From Paenibacillus timonensis (lineage in GTDB: Bacteria > Bacillota > Bacilli > Paenibacillales > Paenibacillaceae), in contig NZ_WNZY01000003.1 of NCBI RefSeq assembly GCF_009725205.1, positions 248,001-312,000 of the forward strand: a stretch of DNA of 64,000 bases, given 5' to 3'. Both the position numbers and the translations under genes were made by a program. A model generated the notes under the pieces. That model was not told the DNA's origin. It was given only the letters and a program-made list of their open reading frames with translations, and made no database searches. Below, one piece after another: positions 1 to 11,190 of the stretch (the first letter of the stretch is position 1; every line of letters begins with the position of its first letter).

Positions 1-726
1 GTCTTGCTCGTGCGAATGACGCACGTAAAATTTAATCGCCCCGCAATGCTCACGGGGTTCATGGCCCAGCTGACCTTCGATCATGCTAATATCATGGGAG
101 ACCATCAGAAACGTCATATGATGATGGGCGTGCATATGAAAGATTAATTCAAAAAAGTCGGCTTGCGTCTGTGCGTCGATACCGACTGTAGGTTCGTCTA
201 AAACGAGCAGATCCGGTTTGTTGACGAGCGCCCGCGCCAAAAATACACGTTGCTGTTGGCCGCCCGAAAGCTGACCGATCCGTTTATCCTGGATCTCGCC
301 GATACGCATTACTTCCAGCGCATCATCGCATTTACGTTGCTCCTCGCGGCCGATTCGGCGAAACAGCTTCTTATTGTTGTATAGGCCGGACATCACGACT
401 TCGCGGACCGTCGCCGGAAATAGCGGGTTAAAGGCGTTCTTCTGCGGCACATAACCGATTCGCTCCCAATCGCGGAAGCGCCGAATTGATTCGCCAAACA
501 AGCGGATTTGCCCTTCCGTCGGCTGCAGCAAGCCTACCATCATTCGCAGCAGCGTCGTTTTCCCCGCGCCGTTGGAACCGATCACGCCAACAAAATCCCG
601 CTCACGAACTCGAAAGCTGAAATCGTTGATGACCTTTTGCTCTTGGTAAGCAAAGGAGACGTGGTCGAGCTCGATTACACTATCATGACAAACGGCTTCC
701 TGTGCCGTATTTGCGTCGGATATCAT
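1..726 (-). CDS. znuC: Zinc ABC transporter ATP-binding protein (3' end cut by window edge)
   Basis: The reading frame begins at an ATG ending at 726 and stays open to base 1, giving the first 242 residues; the C-terminus lies outside the window. Seen directly: Walker A GSNGAGKTT near residue 42, the ABC signature LSGGQQQR near 144, Walker B LLVLDEPT near 164 and the switch His in MVSHD. This is the ATPase of a metal-importing ABC transporter, working on the inner membrane face. The start lies 36 bases past the end of the adjacent zinc-binding protein gene, so the two form one operon, and a permease gene (znuB) is expected beyond the left edge. The zinc rather than manganese assignment rests on the ZnuA neighbour and the Zur box. 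Confidence 0.9.
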   Translation of the reverse strand, partial: MISDANTAQEAVCHDSVIELDHVSFAYQEQKVINDFSFRVRERDFVGVIGSNGAGKTTLLRMMVGLLQPTEGQIRLFGESIRRFRDWERIGYVPQKNAFNPLFPATVREVVMSGLYNNKKLFRRIGREEQRKCDDALEVMRIGEIQDKRIGQLSGGQQQRVFLARALVNKPDLLVLDEPTVGIDAQTQADFFELIFHMHAHHHMTFLMVSHDISMIEGQLGHEPREHCGAIKFYVRHSHEQD

Positions 727-762
727 TTATATAGCGTCCTTCCGGTACATGTAGTTTTCTTC

Positions 763-1749
763 TTATTGTAGAGCTTGGATCAGATTTTGCAAATTTTTCT
801 CCATCATCGTAAAATAATTGTCCCCTGCTTTTGCTTGGTTTTTCGTCAACCCTTCCACCGGATTCAAGACCAATGTCTCCACGCCAGCTTCGGAAGCCAG
901 CGTTTTGGCTAACTTATCCGATACGAGCTCCTCGAAGAAAATATAGCGGATGCCCTCTTCCTTCACCATCTTCGACAGGGCTACCAGGTCCTGAGCCCGC
1001 GGCTCGGCTTCGGGCGAGAGCCCCATGATCGCATGTTGGGTTAAGCCGTAATCCCTGCACAAATAGCCGAAGGCCTGGTGGGAAACGACAATCTCCTTGT
1101 TTGGCAACGCGGATAATTGCTCGGTAAACTTGGCATCCAGCGCCTGCAATTGTCCAATCAGCTCCTGATAGCGGGCTTCATAGGTTGCCTCATGAGCCGG
1201 ATCTACCTCAATGTAGCTGTTCTTGATATTCTCCGCCATCACGATTGCGGATTTGGGGCTAACCCAAGTATGCGGATCGACGTGATGGTCGGCTTCCTCT
1301 CCCTCATGCCCCGAGTTCGACTCCGATTCCTCGCCATGTCCATGACCATCGTCCCCATCCGCTTCGATCAAATCAATGCCTTGGCTGACCTCCACGGTTT
1401 GCACCTCTTTGTCACCGCCCAAGCCTTTCAGGAAGTTCGGGACCCAGCCCTCCAGCCCTGCTCCGTTATACAAGAACAATTGCGCTTTGGACGCATTCAA
1501 AATATCCTGGCTGCGCGGCGTCCAATCATGCGGCTCGACCCCCGTGGGCAGCAGGTTGATAACGTTGGCTTCCTCTCCCCCGATCGCTTTGGCAAATTCG
1601 TAAATGGGATAAAAGCTAGTGATGACGTTAACCTTCCCCTCCACGATCGTTCCGCTGTCCGAACTCTTTCCGCAGCCCGACAAAGTCAGCGTGATGGTAA
1701 GCAGCGCCACCGCGAGGATCAGCGCCCGCTTGGATCTATGTATAAGCAT
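763..1749 (-). CDS. znuA: Zinc-binding lipoprotein of ABC importer (ZnuA/AdcA type)
   Basis: A 328-residue cluster A-1 substrate-binding lipoprotein. It has a lysine/arginine start, a hydrophobic stretch and the lipobox LSGC (Cys26). A His/Glu/Asp-rich segment at about residues 133-158 is the flexible zinc-collecting loop typical of ZnuA and usually absent from manganese-binding relatives. Conserved metal ligands are visible in GVEPHDW, DPHTWVSP and VSHQAFGYL. It is the first gene of the znuA-znuC operon. A Zur box lies about 20 bases before the start, so the gene should be repressed when zinc is plentiful. The family assignment is firm; specificity is inferred from the His-rich loop and the operator. 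Confidence 0.93.
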   Translation of the reverse strand: MLIHRSKRALILAVALLTITLTLSGCGKSSDSGTIVEGKVNVITSFYPIYEFAKAIGGEEANVINLLPTGVEPHDWTPRSQDILNASKAQLFLYNGAGLEGWVPNFLKGLGGDKEVQTVEVSQGIDLIEADGDDGHGHGEESESNSGHEGEEADHHVDPHTWVSPKSAIVMAENIKNSYIEVDPAHEATYEARYQELIGQLQALDAKFTEQLSALPNKEIVVSHQAFGYLCRDYGLTQHAIMGLSPEAEPRAQDLVALSKMVKEEGIRYIFFEELVSDKLAKTLASEAGVETLVLNPVEGLTKNQAKAGDNYFTMMEKNLQNLIQALQ

Positions 1750-1768
1750 AAATAACTCCCTCTCTTAA

Positions 1769-1783
1769 TCGTAATGATTACCA
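1769..1783 (-). promoter_or_regulatory. Zur box upstream of znuA
   Basis: The 15 bases read TCGTAATGATTACCA on the plus strand. This matches the Bacillus 7-1-7 Zur operator (TCGTAATNATTACGA) at all but one position. It sits between the znuA start and its presumed promoter, and a zur gene lies 3 kb away. Confidence 0.85.
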
Positions 1784-1850
1784 ACAAGGATTATAGGGCC
1801 ATTCTCCTACGATTGTCAACCTCTATTATTTCCTTTAATGAAGACGCCAC

Positions 1851-1883
1851 AAACAAAACCGCCAGAGGGAGTTCCCCTGGCGG
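1851..1883 (-). terminator. Rho-independent terminator after metG
   Basis: Stem CCGCCAG/CTGGCGG with further pairing inside it, followed on the minus strand by TTTTGTTTG. It lies 50 bases after the metG stop and separates metG from the znu operon. Confidence 0.85.
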
Positions 1884-1932
1884 TCGCATGACACCGATAT
1901 TTTGACGCGTTGATCACGTCTGCAATCCTTGC

Positions 1933-4150
<2,218 letters not shown>

Positions 4151-4170
4151 TTTCATTTCATTCCAATTAA

Positions 4171-4450
4171 AACAAAAAACTCCCGCCCCATCATGGGGCG
4201 AGAGAGTTCTCACGCGTTACCACCCAAATTCCCCGTACCTTCGCAGGCAACGGGCTCCATTGGTCGAAACCGACCGTCCGTTAACGCCGGACCGTACGCC
4301 ATTCCCTTACCCGTGCGCTGCGCAGAACGCATCCCACTTGGCTCGAAAACGGTTCCTCCCGGACCATATTCCAAAGATGTTCCAGACCGGTTTGCAGCTT
4401 CCCCGGCTCTCTGTAGCTGGATCTTATCCCTGTACTCATCCGTTCACTGG
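4171..4450 (-). promoter_or_regulatory. T-box riboswitch leader of metG
   Basis: On the minus strand the conserved T-box antiterminator core TTTGGGTGGTAACGCG (complement of about 4214-4228) precedes a strong terminator hairpin (4180-4204, CTCTCGCCCCA paired with TGGGGCGGGAG) and a TTTTTTGTTTT run. Upstream is the stem I sequence AGAGAGCCGGGGAAGCTG typical of T-boxes. A plausible methionine specifier ATG in GGAATATGGTCC is the complement of 4365-4367. Uncharged tRNA-Met would stabilise the antiterminator and allow metG transcription. Class assignment is secure; the specifier position is inference, as is the exact 5' end. Confidence 0.9.
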
Positions 4451-4464
4451 ACACAATAGAAGTT

Positions 4465-4538
4465 GTTCAAAAAGTCAGCTTTCGATCACGAAGCAGTTCA
4501 AGAAGAAAACTCGGCGTCGAATCTTGATTTTTTTGAAC
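4465..4538. repeat. Interspersed MITE-like repeat, copy B (short form)
   Basis: A 74-base internally deleted relative of copy A. It begins GTTCAAAAAGTCA, keeps the GGCGTCGAATCTTGA core and ends in TTTTTTTGAAC. It lies just upstream of the T-box leader, so part of the metG promoter probably falls inside or next to it. Confidence 0.65.
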
Positions 4539-4627
4539 TTACATTTTAATTTGAACTTACGTTTTATATTAAAAAAATTTCCAAACCGTGTCAAGCCGCC
4601 TCGGAGCCGGCCTCTTCCCCGAAACGA

Positions 4628-4909
4628 TCAGGCTTGTCCGCCATTCAGCGGCGGCGTGCCTTGCTCGCCCCCGGGCTTCTTCTCCGCCTTAGGGGGAACC
4701 GGGTCATATCCGCCCGGATGGAACGGCTGACATTTGACGATCCGTTTCGCCGCCAGCCAAGAGCCCTTCAGCGGGCCATGCACCTCGATCGCCTCCAAAG
4801 CATACGCCGAGCAGGTCGGATAAAAACGACAGGTTGGCGGTTTCAGCGGCGAAATAAACTTGCGGTAGACATGGATCGGGGCCTGAAAAGTTTTGCGGAC
4901 CACGCCCAT
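4628..4909 (-). CDS. yidD: Membrane protein insertion efficiency factor YidD
   Basis: A 93-residue protein of the YidD/haemolysin-alpha family, which assists YidC/SpoIIIJ in inserting membrane proteins. Family signatures seen are [19 protein letters not shown] and [13 protein letters not shown], with three conserved cysteines. An amphipathic N-terminal helix allows peripheral membrane binding. The chosen ATG (4909) starts one base after the zur stop and has GAGGTG upstream, so it is translated together with zur. A longer in-frame start at 4942 would overlap zur and adds an unlikely MPRRGP extension. Pairing with zur is not a functional statement I can support. Confidence 0.9.
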   Translation of the reverse strand: MGVVRKTFQAPIHVYRKFISPLKPPTCRFYPTCSAYALEAIEVHGPLKGSWLAAKRIVKCQPFHPGGYDPVPPKAEKKPGGEQGTPPLNGGQA

Positions 4910-4910
4910 C

Positions 4911-5372
4911 TCAGGACACCTCGTTGGGCCCCGGCGCGGCATCCTGAGGATTGCCGTCCGGCCGACAGTTTTTGCAATACCCGAAAACCTCGAATTTATG
5001 CTTCACGACCTGGAACTGCTCCGGCGCGTCCGTCAGCGGCATCGGGCAGAAATGGATCGGATACGTCTTCTCGCACTGGAGGCAGATCATATGATGGTGA
5101 TGATGCCCCTCGCTGCTGCAGCTGGCTCTGAACTTGAGGCCGTCTTCAAATACGACCTGTTCCAGCACGCCTAGCTCCTCCATGACCCGGAGATTGCGGT
5201 ATACGGTATCGAAGCTGAGACCGCTGTACTCCTTGCCCATATATTCATAGACATCCTTTGGGGTCAAATAACCGTCCCGCTCGGCGAACAGCTTGGCCAA
5301 GCTTTTGCGTTGGTCGGTAATCCGCAGCCCCCGGCTGGACATCACTTTAATAATTTCATCGGTCGACAGCAT
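4911..5372 (-). CDS. zur: Zinc-uptake repressor Zur (Fur family)
   Basis: A 153-residue Fur-family repressor. The N-terminal winged helix contains [20 protein letters not shown], where the Zur/PerR/Fur recognition helix lies. The C-terminal dimerisation domain carries a run of five histidines (90-94) and two CxxC pairs, Cys97/Cys100 and Cys133/Cys136, that hold structural zinc. The pattern HHHHH-MICLxC...FCPMP...GHKFE-like is closer to Bacillus Zur than to Fur or PerR. It should bind the Zur box at 1769-1783 when zinc is bound. The ribosome site GGGAGGAATGTCAC precedes the ATG. It is followed directly by yidD. Confidence 0.9.
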   Translation of the reverse strand: MLSTDEIIKVMSSRGLRITDQRKSLAKLFAERDGYLTPKDVYEYMGKEYSGLSFDTVYRNLRVMEELGVLEQVVFEDGLKFRASCSSEGHHHHHMICLQCEKTYPIHFCPMPLTDAPEQFQVVKHKFEVFGYCKNCRPDGNPQDAAPGPNEVS

Positions 5373-5493
5373 GTGACATTCCTCCCGTCTACCCCTTAAT
5401 CCATGCGTCTTCTCTAATAATGCCCCAAATCAAAAGCTCCGTCAATGAGATCGGATATGCATTACGTGCAGCTTATCCGCTTCTAGCCTTAAC

Positions 5494-5528
5494 CAAAAAA
5501 AGGCACGACGCTGGGGCGCCGTGCCTTT
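5494..5528 (-). terminator. Terminator after the stalk-domain gene
   Basis: AAAGGCACGGCGCC paired with GCGTCGTGCCTTT around a short loop, with a T run on the minus strand. It lies 15 bases past the stop of the stalk-domain gene. Confidence 0.85.
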
Positions 5529-5542
5529 AGGCTCATTCGTTC

Positions 5543-7744
5543 TTACTCGCTCTTCTTCTCCGGCATCTGCTGGAACAGCAGGTTGACGGACAAATTGCTA
5601 CCCGGAGCCGCCGTGAAAATCAGATCCACGGTTTGCTCGCGTTCCCCGGTGCGGAACAGCACGCCGTTATCATTAGGGGCGCTGAGTCCGCCAACGTTCG
5701 CCAATCCCACGATGTCCCCGTTGACCATAACCGCTCCCATATAAGCACCCCCACGTGGATTAAACGAGATCAGTGTGTTTGGGGCGACGCGGTACAGCTT
5801 GATCCGGTACAAGACGCCGAAGTTACCGGCGTTCATGCGATATTCCCCGGTTGGACCGTCGTATCCGATCAGGAATGGGTCACTGGAGTTATCGCCAATC
5901 AACAACCGGGATGGCGTATTGCCGATCAGATCGGTCACTTCGATATTGCGGTTGGCCTCCATATAGGTACCGCGATTATGAATATCAGGTGCTAATGCAC
6001 TCAGATAAGGCAAAGTCTTGAACGGGTCTTGATCCTGATCCACCATAATGACCGTGTAATTCAAGGTGTGATCGCTGTACAAGTCCGCAAACAGCGAGAT
6101 GACATCTCCCTGCTTCATGGAGGTAGCGCTCAGCTCGTTCAGGATGATCTTGCTTTCCCCTGGAGCAAACCAGGTATCCTTGTATTTGTTGCCGGTTTGC
6201 ATCGACTCATAATAACGCTGTACCGAAGCTTTCCCCGCCGCAGTAGCGTAATTGCTCGGACCGCCAAAGCCCAGGTTGCTCTGCGTTAGTCGCGTCGTTT
6301 CACCATTATTGTTCGTCGCGATGACGTACATTTTGACCGATTTCCCGGTCGCATTGGCGTGGTGGATCATGAAGCGCGTATTTCCGATGGCTGCTTCCTT
6401 ATACAGAATTCCTTTGGAATAGACCGTTTCCGGGCTATTACTGCGGATCAACGTCACCGCTTCGGAAGTGAACGCGTATTTAAGTCGTTCCCAGCTTGGC
6501 ACCTGCGTGCCGTCAAACGTATATTTTTCCCCTACAGGCATGAACAATTTATTGAATTCGTCCCGCGTATAGAGCGTTTCGTTCGTAATCGTAATTGTCT
6601 TCTCTACGGTCGAGTACAAACCAAATTTGTTGACGACCTTCAGGCGGATCGTCATCTGCCCTGGCGTAAAGAACGCCAGTTGTTTATTTTCCCACACGCG
6701 TTCGGTGATGGCCACTTCATCCGTACTGAGGTCGGTGTAAGTGATCATTTCACCCATTTTATAGGTGTCTTTATCCGTCGTAAAATTCGCTACCGGCGGC
6801 GTATGCGGCTTGCTGACATGAATCGTCAGCGTATACGGATTACTCCATTGACCGCTGGAATCCTGAACCCGGTATGTAACGGTGTAATCCCCCGGCGTCA
6901 TGAACATATCCTGGCGCCCGATCCACTCCTCGTTTACGATCGGAAGTCCGATTGGAGAGGAAACGTTGGTCACATACTGAACCTGAGTCTCGCCCGCAAC
7001 TACTTCCTTATTGCCAATCGTAAACGATGCGGTCGGCAACGTGTTCAAATTAACGATCACGCGTTTACCGACAGAATCATAGGAATACGTGATATTTAAG
7101 GCCTTTGTAATTGCCGTCAACGGCACCATGAAGTTGTTTTTGGCGGAATAAGATTTGCCGCGCATCGTCTGCGTCACGCCATTGACTTTGTAAGAAGTCG
7201 TGTTCAATTTAAACCGAAGCTCGTCGTTGCCTCGTTTAATAATGGTTTCCTTGGTTGCATTATCAAAAGACAGCTGGAATCCCGCCCGTTCCACGATCGC
7301 CCGGATCGAAATGTAGGATACGCCGTCCTTTACTTCCATTGGATAGCCGGCAAGGTACTCCTTCCCGTTCTGGTACATCTTGTTGCTGTTCACCATCAAA
7401 ATCAATTGGCCCGAGTTACTCTGGTTTTGCGTGCCTTGATCTGCTGGCGGGGTTACCGGGCTGGTTGGAGGCAAAGATTCGTCACCGTTCTCCGTCCCGT
7501 CCTGGCTATCTCCGGGAATCGTTTCCCCCGTCGTTCCATCATTCGTTCCTTGATCCAAAGGCGTATCGCCGGGTTGGACAACATCGGTTGGTTGGGTCGA
7601 TGTCCCGTTATTCGCAGGCTGCTGCGTCACAGTCGACGGATCCACGCCGTTCCCTTGCCCCATTTCCTCCGCGCTAGCCGGAAGCACCATGGAAATTTGC
7701 GATGCTACCAACATCGTGGTGATCAACAATCTCTTTAAATTCAT
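5543..7744 (-). CDS. Secreted stalk-domain protein with PKD-like domains, function unknown
   Basis: A 733-residue exported protein. A classical signal peptide ends at about residue 25 (VLPASA-EE). Residues 30-110 are a low-complexity Thr/Gln/Asp/Pro linker. Residues about 115-235 form a copper amine oxidase N-terminal-like stalk domain (duplicated 'MVPLTAI/SIRAIV' beta units), a non-catalytic wall-surface module common in Paenibacillaceae. Two Ig/PKD-like segments follow (SFTIGNKEVVAGE and VANFTTDKDTYKMGE). The last 340 residues are beta-rich and not recognised. No sortase motif or membrane anchor is seen, so it is probably released or wall-bound by the stalk. It stands alone between two terminators. 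An enzyme function cannot be claimed. Confidence 0.8.
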   Translation of the reverse strand: MNLKRLLITTMLVASQISMVLPASAEEMGQGNGVDPSTVTQQPANNGTSTQPTDVVQPGDTPLDQGTNDGTTGETIPGDSQDGTENGDESLPPTSPVTPPADQGTQNQSNSGQLILMVNSNKMYQNGKEYLAGYPMEVKDGVSYISIRAIVERAGFQLSFDNATKETIIKRGNDELRFKLNTTSYKVNGVTQTMRGKSYSAKNNFMVPLTAITKALNITYSYDSVGKRVIVNLNTLPTASFTIGNKEVVAGETQVQYVTNVSSPIGLPIVNEEWIGRQDMFMTPGDYTVTYRVQDSSGQWSNPYTLTIHVSKPHTPPVANFTTDKDTYKMGEMITYTDLSTDEVAITERVWENKQLAFFTPGQMTIRLKVVNKFGLYSTVEKTITITNETLYTRDEFNKLFMPVGEKYTFDGTQVPSWERLKYAFTSEAVTLIRSNSPETVYSKGILYKEAAIGNTRFMIHHANATGKSVKMYVIATNNNGETTRLTQSNLGFGGPSNYATAAGKASVQRYYESMQTGNKYKDTWFAPGESKIILNELSATSMKQGDVISLFADLYSDHTLNYTVIMVDQDQDPFKTLPYLSALAPDIHNRGTYMEANRNIEVTDLIGNTPSRLLIGDNSSDPFLIGYDGPTGEYRMNAGNFGVLYRIKLYRVAPNTLISFNPRGGAYMGAVMVNGDIVGLANVGGLSAPNDNGVLFRTGEREQTVDLIFTAAPGSNLSVNLLFQQMPEKKSE

Positions 7745-7901
7745 GCCTAAACTCCCTTACTCTCCCATTTTATAAAGCACCCTTTATCTCACAATGTATT
7801 AAACGCAAGTAAAAACGAAAAGTTGCTGACACGTACGACAATAAATTGGCAAAAGAAGTCGTTCGTTGCCGCATTTTCCTTTATTTTTTGACAAATCACC
7901 A

Positions 7902-7933
7902 CAAAAAACGCCCGGAAAACTCTCCCGGGCGTT
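7902..7933 (-). terminator. Terminator after nagZ operon
   Basis: AACGCCCGGG paired with CCGGGCGTT, followed by a run of T on the minus strand; it begins 16 bases after the nagZ stop. Confidence 0.9.
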
Positions 7934-7948
7934 GCCGCAAAACTTTCA

Positions 7949-9556
7949 TTAATCTTGGATCAAGCTGACCGGTAATACTCCTTGTGGCTGCGCTTTGCCA
8001 ACTAAGACCTTGGCGGCTGCATCCAGTGAATAAGGGCGGTTCTCGTATAAACAGAGATACGTCTCGATCTCCGGAAACGCGAGCAAATCGTAAGGATTCC
8101 GCGTAGACACGATGATCAGGCGTTTATCTGGAAGCTGCTGAAGCCGCCGTACCAAGGATTGCTGGCCTTCGGGGATCCCCCCTTCCGCCGTATAGGTTGC
8201 CACAACGATCTGGTCGAACTCTTTGCTTCGTTCCATCACCGTGGTTATCTCCTCATCGCAGGGCTGTGTGCCGATCACCGTCGCAGATACCTGGCCATGA
8301 AGCGGCCGTAGAGCATCCGCTAGCGTATAGGGATGCACCGCCGGCTCATCGACTTCGGTGCGGTGCCGCAGCTCCGGCCAGACGACCAGCACCGGCCGGT
8401 CGCTCTCAAGCGGCAGGCTGCCCGCACCCTTCACAAGCGTCATGCTGCGCTCTGCCGCTCTCCGCAATAGCGCGCCGCTCTCCGCCTCCGTCGTCAGCGG
8501 CCCTTCCCCCGCGGTCGCGGCAGTTAACGCCTGAGCCGCGTTGCCGATCCGCATCGCTTTAAGCGCCAGGATGCGCTCCAGCGAGCGATCGATCCGCGCT
8601 TCGCTGATCCGGCCGCTCCGCACCGCTTCGGCCACCCGTTCAATCGCCGCGCGCTGGTCCGCCAGCGTATGGCTGACGAGCACGAGGTCCGCGCCGGCTT
8701 CGATCGCCTGCACCGCCCCTTCGGCAATGCCGTAATGCTCCGCAATGGCCTTCATCTCCAGGCAATCGGTGACGATCAGCCCGCCGAAGCCCAACTCTTC
8801 GCGAAGCAAGCCGGTCAGCACGCGGCGTGATAACGTCGCTGGGATCCCTTCCGGCTCAAATGCCGGGAAGATCACATGCGCCGTCATAATCGCATCGACG
8901 CCCGCCGCAATCGCTTCGCGGAACGGTGTCAGCTCGACCTGGTGCAGCCGCTCCTTCCCGTGCGGGACGCTGGCCAAGCCGCGGTGGGAGTCCACTGCCG
9001 TATCCCCGTGGCCCGGAAAATGCTTGGCCGTCGCGATCACGCCTTGGGTCTGATATCCGCGTACCGCCGCGGCTCCCTGCACGGCCACTCGATCCGGACG
9101 TTCTCCGAACGAACGTACGCCGATCACCGGGTTCGCCGGATTGTTGTTGACGTCGACACACGGCGCAAAGTTAAAGTTGATGCCGAGCTGCAACATCTCC
9201 TTCGCCGCGAGCTTCGCCACTTCCTCCGTCAACGACGGATCATCGGCTGCCCCTAGCGCCATATTACCGGGAATGCGGCTCATCCCCTCATGATCCAACC
9301 GAGCCACCATGCCGCCCTCCTGATCAATCGAAACGAACAGCGGAAGTTCCGGCTTGCTGCGGGGCAGCGCCTGCAAGCTCCGCGACAACTCGGCGAGCTG
9401 CTCCACCGAGGCGATATTCCGCCGGAAATAGACCACGCCGCCTACATGGTAACGCTGTACCAGCATCTTGATCTGTTCGTCCGGCACCAGGCTATGAAAT
9501 CCGCAAATAAACAGCTGCCCGATCTTCTCCTCTAACGTCCATGCCTTCCCATCCAC
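7949..9556 (-). CDS. nagZ: Beta-N-acetylhexosaminidase NagZ (GH3), cytoplasmic form
   Basis: A 535-residue family GH3 enzyme that removes terminal beta-GlcNAc, typically from GlcNAc-MurNAc muropeptides. The NagZ signature KHFPGHGDTAVDSHRGL supplies the flexible catalytic Asp-His pair, and VTDCLEMKAI holds the Asp nucleophile. A shorter GH3 C-terminal domain follows (about 360-535). There is no signal peptide or lipobox: the protein starts MDGKAWTLEEKIGQLF. This differs from secreted Bacillus subtilis NagZ and means the substrate must be imported. It is the last gene of a run with a sugar ABC importer and a YesMN-type regulator, which suggests that the importer brings in an amino-sugar oligomer. 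GAGGGGGA lies upstream of the ATG. Confidence 0.92.
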   Translation of the reverse strand: MDGKAWTLEEKIGQLFICGFHSLVPDEQIKMLVQRYHVGGVVYFRRNIASVEQLAELSRSLQALPRSKPELPLFVSIDQEGGMVARLDHEGMSRIPGNMALGAADDPSLTEEVAKLAAKEMLQLGINFNFAPCVDVNNNPANPVIGVRSFGERPDRVAVQGAAAVRGYQTQGVIATAKHFPGHGDTAVDSHRGLASVPHGKERLHQVELTPFREAIAAGVDAIMTAHVIFPAFEPEGIPATLSRRVLTGLLREELGFGGLIVTDCLEMKAIAEHYGIAEGAVQAIEAGADLVLVSHTLADQRAAIERVAEAVRSGRISEARIDRSLERILALKAMRIGNAAQALTAATAGEGPLTTEAESGALLRRAAERSMTLVKGAGSLPLESDRPVLVVWPELRHRTEVDEPAVHPYTLADALRPLHGQVSATVIGTQPCDEEITTVMERSKEFDQIVVATYTAEGGIPEGQQSLVRRLQQLPDKRLIIVSTRNPYDLLAFPEIETYLCLYENRPYSLDAAAKVLVGKAQPQGVLPVSLIQD

Positions 9557-9582
9557 GAGACGTCCCCCTCATCGTAAAAACG

Positions 9583-11190
9583 TTAAGATACGTTCGATTC
9601 CTTCTGCCGAAAGTCCGACGGCGTCATGCCGGTATACTTCTGAAAAACCTTGGTGAAATAACGCCGTTCCTGGTAACCGATGGAGGTCCCGATCTGCGCG
9701 ATCGAACGCTCGCTGCTGCGCAGCAGGCATTTCGCCATCTCCATCCGCTGTTTCGTGAGGTACTCCACAAATGTTTCGCCAAAATGGTTCTTGAAGAGCA
9801 AGCAGAAATAACTGCTGCTGATGCCGAGATAATCGGCGATATCCTCGATCCCGAAGTCGCGGCCAAGATGATTCTGAATATAATTCTGCGCGGACATCAT
9901 CAGCAGCTCCGTGGACTTCTTCGCTGACAAACAGCTGCGCGACTGCTCAATGAGCGAGACAATCAGCGATAGCAGCTCCTTCAAGCTCATCGGTTCCCGT
10001 AGCCGCTGCCATAACGCTTCTTCCTGTTCTCGCGGCAGCATCTGCAGCTCACGCATTTCGCGCAGCAAATGGATAAGCAGGTAGTGCATCAACTTCTCGG
10101 CCGCACCCGCCCGCTGTTCATCCAAACGGCCGAAATACGATTTTAGTTCTCCGGCGATGCGATCCAAGACCTCTTGGCTTCCATTACGCAATCCGGTCCC
10201 CAGCTGTTCGATCCAGCCCCATTGCAATTCCATCGCGTCTTTCCTTGAACGGTCCTCGTCCGCAGGCGCTGTGTCGGCTCTCACGAACCCTTCCTGCGCC
10301 GATCCCAAAATCAACCGATGCTGCAATTGATGGTACAACACCGATAGTTCCTGCAACCGATGCGGCTGTGCGGTCATACACATTCGAACCGGCAGTTCCT
10401 CCTTGCTATGGATCAGCTGCCGTATACGTTCAAATCCTGGCATCAGCGTGTCCTCCCCATACGACCGATCCGATTCGGTGGCCGGGAATACCAGACACCA
10501 TTCTCCTTCACGGATCTGGAGCACGACCAAGTCGGATAGCACCACGCCAAAGATGTCCTTTAGCGCATGCTTGATATGCAAATTCCAAGCTTTGCGCTCA
10601 TGGAGTGTCCAAACGATCGAACGATGCGAATATCCCTCCAGATCCAAGAGAAGCATGGCATAACGGCGTTGTTCTACTCCAACGTCTTCGTCGTCCCACA
10701 GCAGCCCCTCCCCATCCGTCTCCTGCCCAAGCAGGGAATGCAACAGGAAGTTCTCGTTGGCCAGATCAACCACCTGATTCAGCCGCTGTTCCTTATTTTG
10801 GGTTTTGCGTTTCTCACGAATCTGCTTGGCAACTCCCCGAACCGTCTCCTCCAGCTCAAAGTAATTGATCGGCTTGCAAATGTAATCCTTGACGCCATAA
10901 CGGATGGCAGTTCGAGCATACTCAAATTCCTGATACCCGGTCAACAGCAAGATTTCGCAAGGAATTTCGCGCTCTCGGAGCTCTTGCAGCAATTGAATCC
11001 CATCCATGACCGGCATGCGGATATCACTTAAGATCAAGTCGGGACGATGAATGGAGGCCAGCTCCAACGCTTCCTTTCCGTTCTTGGCCAGCAAGACGCT
11101 ATCGAACCCCATATCTTCCCAAGGCAATACCTTCGACAAGTTCGTGAGAATATGAATTTCATCGTCAACTAGCAACGCTTTTAATCTCAT
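9583..11190 (-). CDS. YesN-type response regulator with AraC DNA-binding domain
   Basis: 535 residues. Residues 1-120 form a receiver with acidic pocket Asp8/Asp9 (LLVDDE), phosphate acceptor Asp56 (LILSDIRMP) and conserved Lys near 106 (CKPINYFE). A middle region of about 270 residues, little conserved, is typical of YesN-like regulators. The last 100 residues are two AraC helix-turn-helix motifs (FGIEDIADYLGISSSYFCLLFKNHFGETF... YFTKVFQKYTGMTPSDFR). It overlaps the end of the kinase gene by 26 bases, so the two are translationally coupled. The ATG at 11190 (MRLKALLVDDE) is preferred to the in-frame ATG at 11208. It likely controls the adjacent ABC transporter and nagZ. Confidence 0.93.
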   Translation of the reverse strand: MRLKALLVDDEIHILTNLSKVLPWEDMGFDSVLLAKNGKEALELASIHRPDLILSDIRMPVMDGIQLLQELREREIPCEILLLTGYQEFEYARTAIRYGVKDYICKPINYFELEETVRGVAKQIREKRKTQNKEQRLNQVVDLANENFLLHSLLGQETDGEGLLWDDEDVGVEQRRYAMLLLDLEGYSHRSIVWTLHERKAWNLHIKHALKDIFGVVLSDLVVLQIREGEWCLVFPATESDRSYGEDTLMPGFERIRQLIHSKEELPVRMCMTAQPHRLQELSVLYHQLQHRLILGSAQEGFVRADTAPADEDRSRKDAMELQWGWIEQLGTGLRNGSQEVLDRIAGELKSYFGRLDEQRAGAAEKLMHYLLIHLLREMRELQMLPREQEEALWQRLREPMSLKELLSLIVSLIEQSRSCLSAKKSTELLMMSAQNYIQNHLGRDFGIEDIADYLGISSSYFCLLFKNHFGETFVEYLTKQRMEMAKCLLRSSERSIAQIGTSIGYQERRYFTKVFQKYTGMTPSDFRQKESNVS